DNA of 5,135 nt from Candidatus Nitrosopumilus sp. (GTDB taxonomy: Archaea > Thermoproteota > Nitrososphaeria > Nitrososphaerales > Nitrosopumilaceae), in the NCBI GenBank assembly GCA_016784625.1, contig JADHUF010000078.1:1-5135 (forward strand). Direction: 5' to 3'. The notes below the pieces were generated by a model. That model did no database searches, was not told the DNA's origin, and saw only the letters and a list, made by a program, of their open reading frames with translations. The position numbers and the translations under genes were made by a program. Positions 5,113 through 5,135 of the stretch are shown here, piece by piece (the first letter of the stretch is position 1; each line of letters begins with the position of its first letter).

Positions 5113-5135
5113 CTTCATTTAAATGAGGGATTGTA

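Overview
The window looks like chromosomal DNA of an ammonia-oxidising archaeon of the Nitrososphaerota (Thaumarchaeota), most likely a low-GC marine or Nitrosopumilus-like lineage. Four things point that way. The DNA is very AT-rich. There is a membrane-anchored blue copper protein whose cupredoxin domain carries the Cys pair and AHTVTGG motif common in that phylum. Several genes have an archaeal TATA box only 25-30 bp before the start codon, which fits leaderless or near-leaderless transcripts. A bacterial-type UvrC sits beside an archaeal-sized citrate synthase. The assignment is made from protein character alone, with no database search.

Layout. From 1 to 1337 (+) is the 3' part of uvrC, the nucleotide-excision-repair nuclease; its first ~85 codons lie outside the window. 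It ends just after the RNase H-like nuclease domain, without the usual C-terminal helix-hairpin-helix module. Tail to tail with it (1357-2640, -) is a secreted or anchored copper protein made of an N-terminal membrane segment, two tandem copies of a ~100-residue His-containing domain, an acidic linker and a C-terminal type 1 copper domain. A 260-bp AT-rich spacer follows, holding a strong dyad at 2833-2868. Next (2934-3344, -) is a 136-residue protein I cannot name with certainty; its layout resembles an RNase H fold with half of the acidic catalytic residues replaced by lysine. It is divergent from a 68-residue protein (3421-3627, +). That protein ends 3 bp from the stop of citrate synthase (3631-4794, -), which is divergent from a 63-residue protein (4913-5104, +).

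The genes do not form an operon: every neighbouring pair changes strand except the copper protein and the RNase H-like gene, and those two are separated by a long spacer with a promoter. The most interesting element is that the two small proteins flanking citrate synthase are homologous to each other, sharing an aligned DELV/DDLV segment and a [LI]-D-x-Q-x-Q-x2-G-[IL]-[ST]-F-Y-D core. They look like members of an uncharacterised small-protein family. The duplicated HESH domain of the copper protein is the second candidate for something undescribed. No mobile element, CRISPR array, tRNA or rRNA is visible.
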